Counted from the first letter of the stretch, positions 35,880-46,073 are shown. The stretch: 64,000 bases of DNA from Marinomonas balearica (GCF_004362145.1 NZ_SNXC01000009.1:310001-374000); one strand, 5' to 3'. A program made the numbers and translations. Notes: a model not told the origin generated them from the sequence alone.

Positions 35880-36176
35880 TTATCTGAAATTTGCTAAAAG
35901 AGTTTTAATGTCCTCTTCACTCCATTCTTCTTGGTCGATTAGGGATTGCAAGGCTTGGTTGTTTTGAATCTGATCCAGATTTTTTTGAAATTTCGCAAAG
36001 TGGTAGTCTTTTATTAATCTTTCATCTTCGTCAGAGCGATAGAGTCCTTTGTCGTTCTCAGTGTCTTTTGTGTTATGTTTTTGAGTGTATGTCTTCTTGT
36101 CTTGCGTTAACGAAGAAGTGCTTTTTGGTAATGTGGCGTTGCTTTGATACGCTTTAATCATATTTTTTTTTAGCAT
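35880..36176 (-). CDS. Unknown 98-residue protein in operon with trmO
   Basis: I do not recognise it. It is highly polar, with an unstructured N-terminal half rich in Lys, Thr and Gln (about 1-50) and a helical C-terminal half with DYHFAKFQKNLDQIQNN, EEWSEEDIKTLLANFR. No signal peptide and no Cys. Its ATG at 36176 is two bases after the trmO stop, so translation is probably coupled. The composition does not suggest a membrane or secreted protein. A role alongside TrmO is only guilt by neighbour. Confidence 0.55.
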   Translation of the reverse strand: MLKKNMIKAYQSNATLPKSTSSLTQDKKTYTQKHNTKDTENDKGLYRSDEDERLIKDYHFAKFQKNLDQIQNNQALQSLIDQEEWSEEDIKTLLANFR

Positions 36177-36178
36177 TG

Positions 36179-36895
36179 TTATTCCTCAATTTCAATTTCC
36201 GTTACTAAAAAGTGATCGTTTTTTGCTAGCCACTTCACATTGGAGTTCCACAATTTTACCCCATGTTGTCGATCTGTTGTGTTCGATAAATAGGACGGGC
36301 GTGGATCCTGTTCTATAACCTGCTCTATTAAAGGTAGCAGGTTTCTTTCAAATTTATTTTTGTAGGTAATTGCTTGTTGCTTAGCTTCTTCAGTAAATTT
36401 TACTGGGAAGGCTGGGGATTTTTCTGGAGCAAATCCACCACAAGCATCGGCTTGAATGTCCGCATAGGGTAAGTAAGGTTTGATGTCTATTACAGGGGTA
36501 CCGTCTAATAAGTCGGCGCCATGCAGATCAATGAAAATTCTTTTGTTGTGCTTGTGTATCTTGCCTATTTTTATGACAGATAGACCGATTGGGTTGGGTC
36601 TATGGGTCGCTCTCGTTGCGAATACGCCCATTTTCGCTTTTCCGCCGAGTCGAGGGGGGCGGACTTTGGCTTTCCATTTTTCTTGGATGCATTGGTGAAA
36701 AATAAAATGGACCCAAATATGAGAGAAACCTTCTAAGCCATCTAGAGTATCTTCCCTATTGAAGGGAGGAAGAAGTTCTAATGTTGCGGTAGTCTCTTTG
36801 ACGAGCCCTGGTTGCCGAGGTATTCCAAATTTTTCTGTATAGCAGGAGTGGATAATACCAATTTGATTGAATTCAAATGTAGTGGGAGAGGTCAA
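36179..36895 (-). CDS. trmO: tRNA (N6-threonylcarbamoyladenosine(37)-N6)-methyltransferase TrmO
   Basis: Methylates the t6A37 base of threonine tRNAs using SAM. It has 238 residues, close to E. coli TrmO (TsaA, 235). Typical blocks: IGIIHSCYTEKFGIPRQPGL near the N terminus, LDGLEGFSHIWVHFIFHQ, VRPPRLGGKAKMGVFATRA followed by THRPNPIGLSVIKI, then DLLDGTPVIDIKPYLPYAD. The C-terminal extension contains EQDPRPSYL, conserved in the family. A small unknown gene follows immediately on the same strand, and proA diverges after 242 bp. Confidence 0.94.
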   Translation of the reverse strand: MTSPTTFEFNQIGIIHSCYTEKFGIPRQPGLVKETTATLELLPPFNREDTLDGLEGFSHIWVHFIFHQCIQEKWKAKVRPPRLGGKAKMGVFATRATHRPNPIGLSVIKIGKIHKHNKRIFIDLHGADLLDGTPVIDIKPYLPYADIQADACGGFAPEKSPAFPVKFTEEAKQQAITYKNKFERNLLPLIEQVIEQDPRPSYLSNTTDRQHGVKLWNSNVKWLAKNDHFLVTEIEIEE

Positions 36896-37137
36896 CTTAC
36901 GCTCCGGTCGTTTAATTTTGAGTTGCTTGGCAAGTTGAAAGTGGTCAAATTCTTTCCAGTGGCATTGATTCTGCTTTCGCTGTATTCACGGCGTTTTTCG
37001 ATAACCAATAGAAAACTTTGTGTTAATATATTGGTTCTGGCGAGTACTCTGAATGCCGATTGCCAGTTTTAATTATGGCGCAAGCTATGTGGCAAAAGTG
37101 ACCACATGTATAACGTATTTTAGGTGATTAAAAAGTT

Positions 37138-38397
37138 ATGTCTATAGATGCTTACATGAAAGAGGTTGGGCAACACGCTCGATCTGCATCTCGCAAACTA
37201 GCGAGCGTATCAACGGAAGAAAAAAATCAAGCCTTGTTTGCTATGGCTGATGCGCTAGAGACATCACGACCCTTGCTGAAAGTTGAAAATGCAAAAGATG
37301 TTGAGAGTGGTAAAGAAAAAGGTTTAGATGCTGCATTATTGGATCGGCTGGAGCTGACGGATGCTCGTATAGACTCTATGATTGAAGGGCTAAAGCAAGT
37401 TGCCTCTCTTCCTGATCCTGTAGGCGAAATTACAGATATGGTGTATCGCCCTTCCGGTATTCATTTGGGTAAAATGCGTGTCCCGCTAGGTGTTGTGGGA
37501 ATTATTTATGAGTCGCGCCCAAATGTAACAATAGACGCAGCAAGCTTGTGCCTAAAGTCGGGCAATGCCGCTATCCTTAGGGGTGGAAGTGAAGCTTATT
37601 ATTCAAACCAGGCAATTGCGCATGCTGTTAAGCAAGGGCTAAAAGCTGTCGGCTTGCCTGAATATGCTGTTCAAGTGCTCAATACGACGGATCGAGATGC
37701 AGTGGGTAAATTAATCACTATGCCTGAGTTTGTTGACGTTATTGTGCCTCGTGGCGGTAAGGGGTTAATTGAACGTATCAGTAGCAGTGCCAAGGTTCCG
37801 GTTATTAAGCATTTAGATGGTAATTGTCATGTATATGTTGATGATCAGGCAGATCTAGAGAAGGCTTATGCGATTGCTTTAAATGCCAAGACTCGACGTT
37901 ATGGTGTTTGTAATGCGATGGAGTCGTTATTGCTTCACAAAGACATTGCTGATGGTTTTTTGCCTAAGTTAGCGGCAGCATATGCTGAAAAAGGCGTTGA
38001 ACTGGTTGGGTGTGCCGAGACTCAAAAAATTCTAACTTACATTGATTCTGCTACGGAAGAGGATTGGTATACAGAGTATCTAGCTCCGAAGCTTTCTATA
38101 AAAGTAGTGAGTGGTATTGATGAGGCAATTGATCATATTAATCAATATGGCTCTCATCATACTGACGCAATCGTGTCTCAGGATTATTCTAAAACTCGTT
38201 TGTTCATGACGGCTGTTGATTCTTCTTCGGTGATGATTAACGCTTCTACTGCATTTGCTGATGGATTTGAGTATGGTCTCGGCGCTGAAATAGGCATCTC
38301 TACGGATAAAATCCATGCTCGGGGGCCTGTGGGGCTGGTCGGGTTGACGAGTCAAAAATATGTTGTGATGGGTGACGGCCACATTCGTGATAATTGA
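37138..38397 (+). CDS. proA: Gamma-glutamyl phosphate reductase
   Basis: NADPH-dependent second step of proline synthesis, giving glutamate semialdehyde. Its 419 residues match the family. Blocks seen: [69 protein letters not shown], the catalytic Cys in [13 protein letters not shown], and [13 protein letters not shown] at the end. nadD overlaps or abuts the 3' end, giving the well-known proA-nadD-rsfS-rlmH-mrdA-rodA order. proB is not adjacent. Confidence 0.97.
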   Translation: MSIDAYMKEVGQHARSASRKLASVSTEEKNQALFAMADALETSRPLLKVENAKDVESGKEKGLDAALLDRLELTDARIDSMIEGLKQVASLPDPVGEITDMVYRPSGIHLGKMRVPLGVVGIIYESRPNVTIDAASLCLKSGNAAILRGGSEAYYSNQAIAHAVKQGLKAVGLPEYAVQVLNTTDRDAVGKLITMPEFVDVIVPRGGKGLIERISSSAKVPVIKHLDGNCHVYVDDQADLEKAYAIALNAKTRRYGVCNAMESLLLHKDIADGFLPKLAAAYAEKGVELVGCAETQKILTYIDSATEEDWYTEYLAPKLSIKVVSGIDEAIDHINQYGSHHTDAIVSQDYSKTRLFMTAVDSSSVMINASTAFADGFEYGLGAEIGISTDKIHARGPVGLVGLTSQKYVVMGDGHIRDN

Positions 38398-38404
38398 TTC
38401 TACG

Positions 38405-39064
38405 ATGGAGTCTAATTCAAAAGGCTTAAGCAAAGGGGTCGTCATTATGGGCGGCACCTTTGATCCAATACATCATGGGCATTTGCGTAGCGCAATAGAC
38501 CTTCTTGATAAACATTGTTTTAAAGAGTTAAGGTTGGTGCCATGTTATCAACCAGTACATAAAGACCGCCCCAATGTCAGTGCTTCTCAACGGCTGGATA
38601 TGGTGCGCTTGTCTATAGAAAATGATCGGCGTTTATGTGTCGATGATAGAGAGATCGCCAGAGAAGGGCCGAGTTATACCATTGACACGCTCAAGGCGAT
38701 ACGCAAAGAAATAGGGCGCGAAGAGCCGTTGATCATGGTTCTAGGTATGGACAGTTTTCTTTCACTTCCTACGTGGGCGAATTGGAAGCAATTAACTGAA
38801 AATTGCCACATAGTTGTGGTTGCTCGTCCTGGCTGGGATTCAGAGTATATATCTGAATTAAATGCGTTTTACGAAAATCATCGAGCATTGTCTGCAATTG
38901 AGTTACAATCCGCGCCCGCAGGTAAAATTTGGCTGGAAACACTAACGCCACTGGGGATCTCGTCAAGTATGATACGAAACCTTTGTCGGCAATCATTGTC
39001 TATTGCCTATCTGTTGCCGAAAGCGGTACAAGAATACATTGAAAACAACCAACTATATAAATAG
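38405..39064 (+). CDS. nadD: Nicotinate-nucleotide adenylyltransferase
   Basis: Makes deamido-NAD from nicotinate mononucleotide and ATP. From ATG 38405 it has 219 residues. The nucleotidyltransferase motif is GGTFDPIHHGHLRSAIDLL, then YQPVHKDRPNVSASQRLDM, and the second motif GISSSMIRNLCRQ. The start is uncertain: an ATG at 38372 overlaps proA by 26 bases and gives 230 residues, while one at 38447 is nearest the family start. None has a strong Shine-Dalgarno, suggesting coupling to proA translation. Confidence 0.94.
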   Translation: MESNSKGLSKGVVIMGGTFDPIHHGHLRSAIDLLDKHCFKELRLVPCYQPVHKDRPNVSASQRLDMVRLSIENDRRLCVDDREIAREGPSYTIDTLKAIRKEIGREEPLIMVLGMDSFLSLPTWANWKQLTENCHIVVVARPGWDSEYISELNAFYENHRALSAIELQSAPAGKIWLETLTPLGISSSMIRNLCRQSLSIAYLLPKAVQEYIENNQLYK

Positions 39065-39077
39065 GTAATTTTGTTCT

Positions 39078-39431
39078 ATGAGTCAAAACCAAATGCAAGC
39101 TGACGAAATTCTGTCTCATGCTGTTGAAGCACTAGAAGATGTGAAAGGTGATAAAATCACCGTTCTTGAAGTCGGCGAATTAACAGACATGATGGATTTT
39201 ATGGTGATCTGTACCGGTACTTCGAAACGCCATGTTCAATCGCTGGGCCAAAATGTTGTTGAGCATTTGAAGTCAAAAGGACTTCAGCCACTAGGTAGTG
39301 AAGGTCGTGAAATGGGCAGTGAGTGGGTGTTGGTTGATTTACATGATGTTGTTGTTCATGTGATGACTGAAGAAGCTCGTTCTTTCTATGACCTTGAAAA
39401 GCTTTGGGACATAAAAACCAAAGAGCAATAG
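39078..39431 (+). CDS. rsfS: Ribosomal silencing factor RsfS
   Basis: Binds ribosomal protein L14 and blocks subunit joining when nutrients fall. It has 117 residues. Blocks are [40 protein letters not shown] and the end region [21 protein letters not shown] followed by [10 protein letters not shown], all typical. It lies 13 bp after nadD and 10 bp before rlmH. Confidence 0.96.
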   Translation: MSQNQMQADEILSHAVEALEDVKGDKITVLEVGELTDMMDFMVICTGTSKRHVQSLGQNVVEHLKSKGLQPLGSEGREMGSEWVLVDLHDVVVHVMTEEARSFYDLEKLWDIKTKEQ

Positions 39432-39441
39432 GCAAATAGAT

Positions 39442-39909
39442 ATGCGTATACGCTTGATCGCAGTGGGCACAAAAATGCCTAAATGGGTGACGCAAGGCTA
39501 TGATGATTATGCTAAGCGCCTACCCAAAGACTTTGCGTTAGAACTCATAGAAATTCCGATGGCGCCACGAGGTAAGAATACGGACATTGCCAAAGCGAGA
39601 AAAAAGGAAGGGGATGCCATGCTCGATGCGATCCCCGCTGGCGATAAAGTGATTGCTCTGGAAGTGCTAGGAAAGAACTGGTCAACTGAAAACCTTGCAG
39701 AGCAAGCGCAGCAGTGGCGTATGGATGGCCATAATATTTCGCTCCTAGTCGGCGGTCCAGATGGTTTAGATCCGCGCTGTACTGCAATGGCGAATCAAGC
39801 GTGGTCTTTATCCGCGCTTACACTTCCTCACCCTATGGTTAGAGTTATTCTCGCTGAGCAGGTTTACAGGGCTTGGACGCTTATGAATAATCATCCTTAT
39901 CATCGCTGA
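39442..39909 (+). CDS. rlmH: 23S rRNA (pseudouridine1915-N3)-methyltransferase RlmH
   Basis: SPOUT methyltransferase that modifies 23S rRNA in assembled 70S ribosomes. The 155-residue length is exact for the family. It shows [35 protein letters not shown] (SAM-binding knot) and the C-terminal [18 protein letters not shown] with ending HPYHR. It sits in the rsfS-rlmH-mrdA order. Confidence 0.97.
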   Translation: MRIRLIAVGTKMPKWVTQGYDDYAKRLPKDFALELIEIPMAPRGKNTDIAKARKKEGDAMLDAIPAGDKVIALEVLGKNWSTENLAEQAQQWRMDGHNISLLVGGPDGLDPRCTAMANQAWSLSALTLPHPMVRVILAEQVYRAWTLMNNHPYHR

Positions 39910-39918
39910 GGATGACCA

Positions 39919-41793
39919 TTGGCTAATAAACACCATATTTTTCGAAATTATCGACAAGAGCAATCTCTTACACAGCGTAGGGTGATTTTTGCAGCCGTAT
40001 TTGTGTTGCTTTTGTCATTAGTTTTGATGTCACGATTGTTTTTTTTACAAGTAGTTGAGCACGAACGGTATGTGACCAAAGCTGATGATAACCGAGTGAT
40101 GTTGGTGACTGAGCCCCCACCACGGGGCCTCATCTATGATACAAATGGCGTTGTTTTGGCTGACAATCGTCCTATACACAGCTTAACGATCACCCCTGAG
40201 CGTGTTGCCGATTTTTCAAAACTCAAAAAAGAGCTGTCTGACATTCTAAATATCTCTGAAGATGAGTGGAGTGCTTACGATCAGCGCCGTAAAGAATATC
40301 GCCGTCCCTATCAATCCATTACGTTAAAATCTCAGTTAACGGATCAAGAGTGGGCACGCGTGTCCGTAGATCTCTATAAACTCGATGGTGTTCAGGTTGA
40401 AGCACAGCTGACTCGTTTTTATCCCTATGGTGAAGCATTCGCTCACGCGATAGGTTATGTTGGCCGCATTACACAAAAAGATTTACAACGAGTAGACAGT
40501 CAATCGTATCAGGGTGCGCAGTTTATTGGTAAAACTGGCATTGAAGGATTTTATGAAAGCAAGCTGTTTGGGCGCCCGGGAATATCGAAAGTTGAGGTCA
40601 ATGCGCGTGGTAGGATAATGGAGGAGTTGGAGCGTCAGAATCCAGTCCCTGGGGAAAATCTGCACCTTTACCTTGATGCGCGTTTACAGCAATATGCCTA
40701 CGATTTACTGGGTGACTACAAAGGCTCGGTTGTTGCATTAGATCCAAAAAATGGTGGGATACTTGCATTAGTATCAAAGCCTGGTTTTGATCCCAATTTA
40801 TTTGTGCGCGGTATTTCTTCTAAGAACTATGCAGCATTAAGGGATTCGAAACGTTTACCTTTATTTAACCGTGCTCTTCGTGGAGGGTATCCTCCCGCTT
40901 CTACTATAAAACCCTTTATGGCTCTTGCCGGCCTTGAATATGGTTTTTCTTCTTGGAATGAGCGCTATTATGCAAAAGGGTACTATCAGATTAACCCAAA
41001 TGGTCGGCGCTATCGTGATTGGAAGAGAGAAGGTCATGGATGGATCAACTTGGAGCGTTCCATCATCGAATCGGTTGATACGTATTATTATCAGCTAGCG
41101 CATAAAATGGGCATTACCCCTATTCATAATTTTCTCTCACAGTTTGGCTTTGGTGAACGAACCGTATTGGATCTTAATGGTGCAGGCAAAGGCCTTCTGC
41201 CGTCAAATGAGTGGAAAAAAGCCCGGTATAAAGAGTCTTGGTATCCTGGAGATTCGGTGAATGTGGGAATCGGTCAAGGGTTTATGGTGGCAACGCCGAT
41301 TCAAATCGCGACAGCCGTCACTGCAATAGCTAACCGTGGGGATTATTACTCGCCCCGAATGGTTTCAACCATTGACAAGGATACGCCGGATTTTGGTCTC
41401 AAGGGTGAAGACCACAAAATTAAGATAAAGGACAGTCGGAACTGGGAGCATATGGTAAAGGCAATGCGCAGAGTGGTTACTGACTCCAAAGGAACGGCTC
41501 GCCGTTTGCAGGGAGCCTCATACTCTATTGCAGGAAAGACCGGAACCGGACAAGTCTTTAGCCTACAAGAAGACGAAGAATACGATGCGAAAAACCTAGA
41601 GAAGCGTCTCCATGATCATGCTCTTTTTATCGGTTTTGCTCCGTCTGAAAAGCCTGAGATTGTTGTTTTTGCAATCTTCGAAAATGGCGGGAGCAGTTCC
41701 AAGCCTGCGGATCTGACTAAGCAGCTGTTCGACGCCTATTTAAAGGACGATTATCCAAAGAAATATAATTATCTGAAAGGAGATCGCTCGTGA
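39919..41793 (+). CDS. mrdA: Peptidoglycan transpeptidase PBP2
   Basis: Class B penicillin-binding protein that cross-links side-wall peptidoglycan in the elongasome. It has 624 residues from a TTG start with GAGGAT eight bases upstream. One transmembrane helix (about 22-45), then a pedestal domain with PPPRGLIYDTNGVVLADNR, then the transpeptidase domain: SxxK in PPASTIKPF (Ser328, Lys331), SxD in ESVDTYYY and KTG in AGKTGTGQ. rodA overlaps the stop by four bases, consistent with the PBP2-RodA partnership. Confidence 0.97.
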   Translation: MANKHHIFRNYRQEQSLTQRRVIFAAVFVLLLSLVLMSRLFFLQVVEHERYVTKADDNRVMLVTEPPPRGLIYDTNGVVLADNRPIHSLTITPERVADFSKLKKELSDILNISEDEWSAYDQRRKEYRRPYQSITLKSQLTDQEWARVSVDLYKLDGVQVEAQLTRFYPYGEAFAHAIGYVGRITQKDLQRVDSQSYQGAQFIGKTGIEGFYESKLFGRPGISKVEVNARGRIMEELERQNPVPGENLHLYLDARLQQYAYDLLGDYKGSVVALDPKNGGILALVSKPGFDPNLFVRGISSKNYAALRDSKRLPLFNRALRGGYPPASTIKPFMALAGLEYGFSSWNERYYAKGYYQINPNGRRYRDWKREGHGWINLERSIIESVDTYYYQLAHKMGITPIHNFLSQFGFGERTVLDLNGAGKGLLPSNEWKKARYKESWYPGDSVNVGIGQGFMVATPIQIATAVTAIANRGDYYSPRMVSTIDKDTPDFGLKGEDHKIKIKDSRNWEHMVKAMRRVVTDSKGTARRLQGASYSIAGKTGTGQVFSLQEDEEYDAKNLEKRLHDHALFIGFAPSEKPEIVVFAIFENGGSSSKPADLTKQLFDAYLKDDYPKKYNYLKGDRS

Positions 41794-42911
41794 ATTTGAC
41801 TTGGTACGAGCGGCTCCTAAGCTTCACCAATGCGCGCCTTTGGCGCTTGACCCATGTTGATGTATTGCTTGCAGCATCTTTAGTGCTGCTTATGTCTGGT
41901 GGCTTAATTGTTCTGTATTCTGCATCCGGGCAAAATGTAGATATGGTCGAGCGGCAGATGGTGCGTTTGGCACTAGGTTTTGCAACTTGTTTGGTACTGG
42001 CTCAATTGCCGCCTAAATACATGTTAAGAGCATCCCCGCTTCTATTTGTCGGGATTGCTGGTTTGCTCATTGGTGTGCTGTTGTTTGGTGTCGGTGCGAA
42101 AGGGGCGCAGCGTTGGCTAGAAATTCCCGGCGGCCCAAGGTTTCAGCCGTCAGAAATCATGAAGATTGTCATGCCAATGATGATTGCTTGGTATTTTTCA
42201 GATCGGCCGTTGCCGCCATCATTTAAGCAGATATTTACGGTGTTGATCATCATCATCGTGCCAGTGCTTATGATAGCGAAGCAGCCTGACCTCGGCACTT
42301 CATTGCTGGTGGCAGTATCGGGGCTGTTTGTTCTATTTTTGGCCGGGTTACCATGGATGTACATACTTTCGGCAGGTGCGCTTGCTCCTGTTGCAGGCTA
42401 TCTTTTGTGGCATGTGATGCATGATTACCAGCGCCAACGAGTTTTAACATTTTTGAATCCTGAAAGTGATCCGCTGGGTTCGGGTTGGAATATCATTCAA
42501 TCTAAGACAGCGATCGGGTCTGGGGGAATATATGGGAAGGGGTGGCTCGAAGGTACGCAAGCTCAACTCAACTTTCTTCCAGAGAGCCATACCGATTTTA
42601 TTATTGCTGTATTGGGTGAAGAGTTTGGAATGCTTGGCTGTGGCGTGTTGATATTAGCGTATCTGTTGGTTATTGCTCGTGGGTTATATATTTCAGCGAC
42701 AGCTGAAGATAATTACGCTAGGCTGTTAGCGGGGAGTTTAACGCTTACCTTTTTTGTATATATGTTTGTTAATATTGGAATGGTGTCAGGGATCTTACCG
42801 GTTGTTGGAGTGCCTTTGCCTCTTGTGAGCTATGGTGGAACATCGATTATTACGATTATGGCAACGTTTGGTATATTAATGTCCATTCAAACTCACAAAC
42901 GAGCTCGATAA
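41790..42911 (+). CDS. rodA: Peptidoglycan glycosyltransferase RodA
   Basis: SEDS-family polymerase of lipid II working with PBP2 in cell elongation. It has 373 residues and about ten transmembrane helices. Characteristic blocks: LYSASGQN after helix one, KGAQRWLEIPGGPRFQPSEIMKI with the conserved Trp-Leu and Gln-Pro-Ser, AKQPDLGTSLLV, the catalytic-loop region LPESHTDFIIAVLGEEFG, and PVVGVPLPLVSYGGTS near the end. The GTG start overlaps the mrdA stop, so translation is coupled. Confidence 0.97.
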   Translation: MNLTWYERLLSFTNARLWRLTHVDVLLAASLVLLMSGGLIVLYSASGQNVDMVERQMVRLALGFATCLVLAQLPPKYMLRASPLLFVGIAGLLIGVLLFGVGAKGAQRWLEIPGGPRFQPSEIMKIVMPMMIAWYFSDRPLPPSFKQIFTVLIIIIVPVLMIAKQPDLGTSLLVAVSGLFVLFLAGLPWMYILSAGALAPVAGYLLWHVMHDYQRQRVLTFLNPESDPLGSGWNIIQSKTAIGSGGIYGKGWLEGTQAQLNFLPESHTDFIIAVLGEEFGMLGCGVLILAYLLVIARGLYISATAEDNYARLLAGSLTLTFFVYMFVNIGMVSGILPVVGVPLPLVSYGGTSIITIMATFGILMSIQTHKRAR

Positions 42912-43981
42912 TGCAAAAAGCGGCATTTTGGATATTTTTTGTTTTTGTGATTGCGTCATGTTCGAGTGCACCGACAGATGCTTTGCAACAAAATGAGAAC
43001 GAATCGAAAGAGCCTCGCTCTGAAAAAATCGTTAGTTTAGAAAAAACTAATTCCAATATTACCCATCATTACTACCTAAAAAGCGATGTTCAACGATTTG
43101 TTGAATATATGAGTGACAAGCACTCCTATGACCGAACCTTGCTTGTAAAGGCTTTCTCGTCGATTCAACAGCGCCCCCAAGTAATTAAAAAGTCGAACAA
43201 TCAGCCAGAGGCAATTACGCCTTATTTTGAATACCGAAAGCGCTTTGTAAATCAAACGCGTGTTGACGGTGGTATTGCGTTTGCAAACAAATACAAACCA
43301 TGGTTAATAGCAGCTCAACGAGAGTACGGTGTCGATTGGAGTATAATCGTCGCTCTTATTGGAGTGGAAACCGCATATGGTCGAATTACCGGCTCCCGTG
43401 ATGTCTTTACGTCTTTGACGACGTTAGCGTTTGATTACCCAAGAAGAAGCAAGTATTTCAAAAGCGAGTTGGAAGCGTATCTCTTGCTCGCGCGTAAAGA
43501 AGGATGGGGGATTGGCAATACAAATGGCTCGTACAGTGGCGCCTTAGGCATGGTGCAATTCATGCCCAGTAATTATATGAAGTTGGCGGTAGACTTCGAT
43601 AAAAACGGACATGTTGATTTATGGGGATCGCCTGCTGATGCAATTGGAAGTGCGGCAAATTACTTACGGTTTCATGGTTGGCGTCCGAATAAAGAGTGGG
43701 TGGTTGATGCAGATGTTATGAGTGTGAAAAGTGTTGCGTCGCTCGCGAATAAGGGTAGAAAGCCTGTTTACGCTCTCGAAAAATGGGAAACCTTAGGCGT
43801 GTATTCTAAGTCAATAAGTCCTGATAAAGCGGGGTTGATTAAATTGCGTTCGGGGCCGGATCAGGTTAGTTATTGGTTGGCGTTTGAGAACTTTTTTACA
43901 GTGATGGATTACAACCCAAGTAGGCGCTATGCCATGTCTGTAATTGAACTAGCGAATAGGTTAAAGGTAAATGGGCTGTAA
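42911..43981 (+). CDS. mltB: Membrane-bound lytic murein transglycosylase B
   Basis: Lipoprotein that cleaves peptidoglycan glycan strands. It has 356 residues. The signal peptide ends in a lipobox, VIASC (Cys at about 17). The catalytic Glu is in ALIGVETAYGRITG, followed by GSYSGALGMVQFMPSNYMKL and GSPADAIGSAANYLRFHGW. ATG overlaps the rodA stop by one base (TAATG). In E. coli mltB is elsewhere; here and in pseudomonads it is part of the mrdA-rodA-rlpA-dacA cluster. Confidence 0.95.
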   Translation: MQKAAFWIFFVFVIASCSSAPTDALQQNENESKEPRSEKIVSLEKTNSNITHHYYLKSDVQRFVEYMSDKHSYDRTLLVKAFSSIQQRPQVIKKSNNQPEAITPYFEYRKRFVNQTRVDGGIAFANKYKPWLIAAQREYGVDWSIIVALIGVETAYGRITGSRDVFTSLTTLAFDYPRRSKYFKSELEAYLLLARKEGWGIGNTNGSYSGALGMVQFMPSNYMKLAVDFDKNGHVDLWGSPADAIGSAANYLRFHGWRPNKEWVVDADVMSVKSVASLANKGRKPVYALEKWETLGVYSKSISPDKAGLIKLRSGPDQVSYWLAFENFFTVMDYNPSRRYAMSVIELANRLKVNGL

Positions 43982-44852
43982 CAGATTACTTATCGTTGTA
44001 ATTGCACTGCTGATGCTCAGTGGTTGTATGAGCAGTAAACACATTAACGGCAACAGTGCTTCGACAGTTGATCTTGATAAAGCATCGGGAGGTGGTAGGT
44101 ATTCGATCCTTCAAGACCACGGTCCGTCATCGGATGTAAAAGTGGATCATCTTCCGGATTTGGTGCCGAAATGGGAACCCAAGAGTCGTGGTGGGAATAA
44201 AAGCCCCTATGTTGTTTGGGGGGAAAAGTATTATGTCATGAAAAGCGCTGAGGGTTATAAGGCGCAAGGTACCGCTTCATGGTATGGCAAAAAATTTCAT
44301 GGTCATAAAACATCTAATGGCGAAACGTACGATATGTATGCGTTTTCCGCAGCCCATAAAAACTTACCATTACCGACGTATTTAAAGGTCACAAATATCG
44401 ACAATGGCCGCTCAGTGATTGTTCGTGTAAACGACCGCGGCCCTTTCCATGGTGATCGTTTAATTGATTTGTCGTATGCCGCCGCAGTGCGTTTGGATTA
44501 TCATAAGAAAGGGCTGGCTAGAGTAAAAGTTGAAGCGATTACTCCCAAGCAAGGTCAGTCTAGCAGTGTGAAATCAACCAAGAACGCAGCCGTTACTCAG
44601 CCTATTGTTAAGACAAATTTCTCTCATTTACAGTTGGGTGCGTTTAGCGCACAAGATTCTGCCGAATCTCTTAAAAATTCCCTTATTGAGCATTTTGATA
44701 CACAGATTAGTGTTCAAGTTAGAGCAGACAGTTCTGGACTTTATAAAGTACTAGTAGGCCCTTATAATTCCTCGGATGCGCTCACAAAATGGCAAGCTAA
44801 ATTAGAAAATGCGGGTTTTGCAAAAAGTGTAAAAGTTGCGTTATCTCCCTGA
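43971..44852 (+). CDS. rlpA: Endolytic peptidoglycan transglycosylase RlpA
   Basis: Outer-membrane lipoprotein; in Pseudomonas RlpA cleaves naked glycan at the septum. It has 293 residues. The lipobox is MLSGC near residue 18. A double-psi beta-barrel spans about 95-190, starting GTASWYGKKFHGHKTSNGE and including VIVRVNDRGPF and LIDLSYAAA. A C-terminal SPOR domain (about 215-290), beginning HLQLGAFSAQDSAESL, targets denuded septal glycan. It overlaps mltB by 11 bases with AAAGGT as ribosome-binding site. Confidence 0.95.
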   Translation: MGCNRLLIVVIALLMLSGCMSSKHINGNSASTVDLDKASGGGRYSILQDHGPSSDVKVDHLPDLVPKWEPKSRGGNKSPYVVWGEKYYVMKSAEGYKAQGTASWYGKKFHGHKTSNGETYDMYAFSAAHKNLPLPTYLKVTNIDNGRSVIVRVNDRGPFHGDRLIDLSYAAAVRLDYHKKGLARVKVEAITPKQGQSSSVKSTKNAAVTQPIVKTNFSHLQLGAFSAQDSAESLKNSLIEHFDTQISVQVRADSSGLYKVLVGPYNSSDALTKWQAKLENAGFAKSVKVALSP

Positions 44853-44924
44853 AGTACTAGAGCATGTTTAGTTGTTCAAGTATTATTTTCTTCACATATT
44901 AATTGTTAGGTAATGTTCTAGAAT

Positions 44925-46073
44925 ATGAAACGACTTATTGGAATTTTATTAGCGTTTGCCGGTCTTTTCTCCTTTGAGGCGAACGCTGCGCCTTCTTTGA
45001 TCCCAGCGCCTCCACAATTGTCAGCCAGCAGCTATATTTTAATGGATGCGTATACGGGTGAAATTCTTGTGGAGCACAATGCACAAAAAGAGTTGCCCCC
45101 CGCGAGTTTGACTAAACTTATGACGGCCTATATTGCAGATTATGAAATGGCCCGAGGCAATATTTCAAATGACGATCAGGTTCGAGTGAGTGAAGCGGCT
45201 TGGCGTATGAAAGGTTCTCGTATGTTTATCCGTGAGGGAACGCGAGTACGCTTGGAAGATTTGATGCGCGGTATCATTATTCAATCAGGTAATGATGCGA
45301 GTGTAGCGGTTGCCGAACATATTGCAGGAGCGGAAGGTGCTTTTGTTGATTTGATGAATCAACATGCGCAATTGTTGGGAATGAAAAACACGCACTACCA
45401 AAACTCTACGGGTTTCCCTGCAGAAGGTCACTATTCAAGTGCGTATGACATCGCCTTGCTATCGCGTGCGAAGATTCTCCAGTTTCCAGAAAGCTATAAA
45501 ATGTATTCTGAAAAGTACTTTACCTACAATGATATCCGCCAACCAAATCGAAATAAGCTACTTTGGCGTGATAAAACGGTAGATGGCCTAAAAACAGGGC
45601 ACACTCAAGCTGCGGGTTATTGCCTTGCTGCATCCGCTATCCGTAATGGTACGCGTTTGATCAGTGTTGTTATGGGCACATCGTCTGATGAAGCACGAGC
45701 AACAGAATCACAAAAATTAATGAATTACGGTTTTCGCTACTATGAAACCCGCAAACTGTACAGTGCTGGGCAAGTCATCAATAAAGCGAGAGTATGGGGC
45801 GGTGCAACGGATTCTGTAAACGTTGGCTTTACGGAAGATGTACTGGTAACCATGCCGCGCCAGCAAGCGGACTCTATTCCTGCTACGCTAGATTTAGCGC
45901 CAGTTATTGAAGCGCCGATCAAAGCAGGCGACGTATTAGGTAAGGTGATAGTCGGTCAAGAAGGCAATGTTTTATTGGAACGAGATGTTGTTGCCCTTGA
46001 GTCTGTGGAAGAAGGTGGCTTCTTTAAGCGCTTATTTGATAAAATTAAGCTGTTCTTTATGAATCTGTTTTAA
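44925..46073 (+). CDS. dacA: D-alanyl-D-alanine carboxypeptidase (PBP5/6 type)
   Basis: Trims the terminal D-Ala from peptidoglycan stem peptides at the inner membrane surface. It has 382 residues. A signal peptide ends at ANA-APS (about 22). Active-site motifs: SxxK in PASLTKLM (Ser61, Lys64), SGN in IQSGNDASVAVAEH, and KTG in GLKTGHTQAAGYC. The last about 20 residues (FFKRLFDKIKLFFMNLF) form the amphipathic anchor. Standard position before ybeD-lipB-lipA. Confidence 0.96.
   Translation: MKRLIGILLAFAGLFSFEANAAPSLIPAPPQLSASSYILMDAYTGEILVEHNAQKELPPASLTKLMTAYIADYEMARGNISNDDQVRVSEAAWRMKGSRMFIREGTRVRLEDLMRGIIIQSGNDASVAVAEHIAGAEGAFVDLMNQHAQLLGMKNTHYQNSTGFPAEGHYSSAYDIALLSRAKILQFPESYKMYSEKYFTYNDIRQPNRNKLLWRDKTVDGLKTGHTQAAGYCLAASAIRNGTRLISVVMGTSSDEARATESQKLMNYGFRYYETRKLYSAGQVINKARVWGGATDSVNVGFTEDVLVTMPRQQADSIPATLDLAPVIEAPIKAGDVLGKVIVGQEGNVLLERDVVALESVEEGGFFKRLFDKIKLFFMNLF

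Noticed and set aside
36812..37072. 86-codon plus-strand frame between trmO and proA
   Set aside because: Overlaps the start of trmO on the other strand and has no recognisable domain; the remaining gap is better read as promoter DNA.
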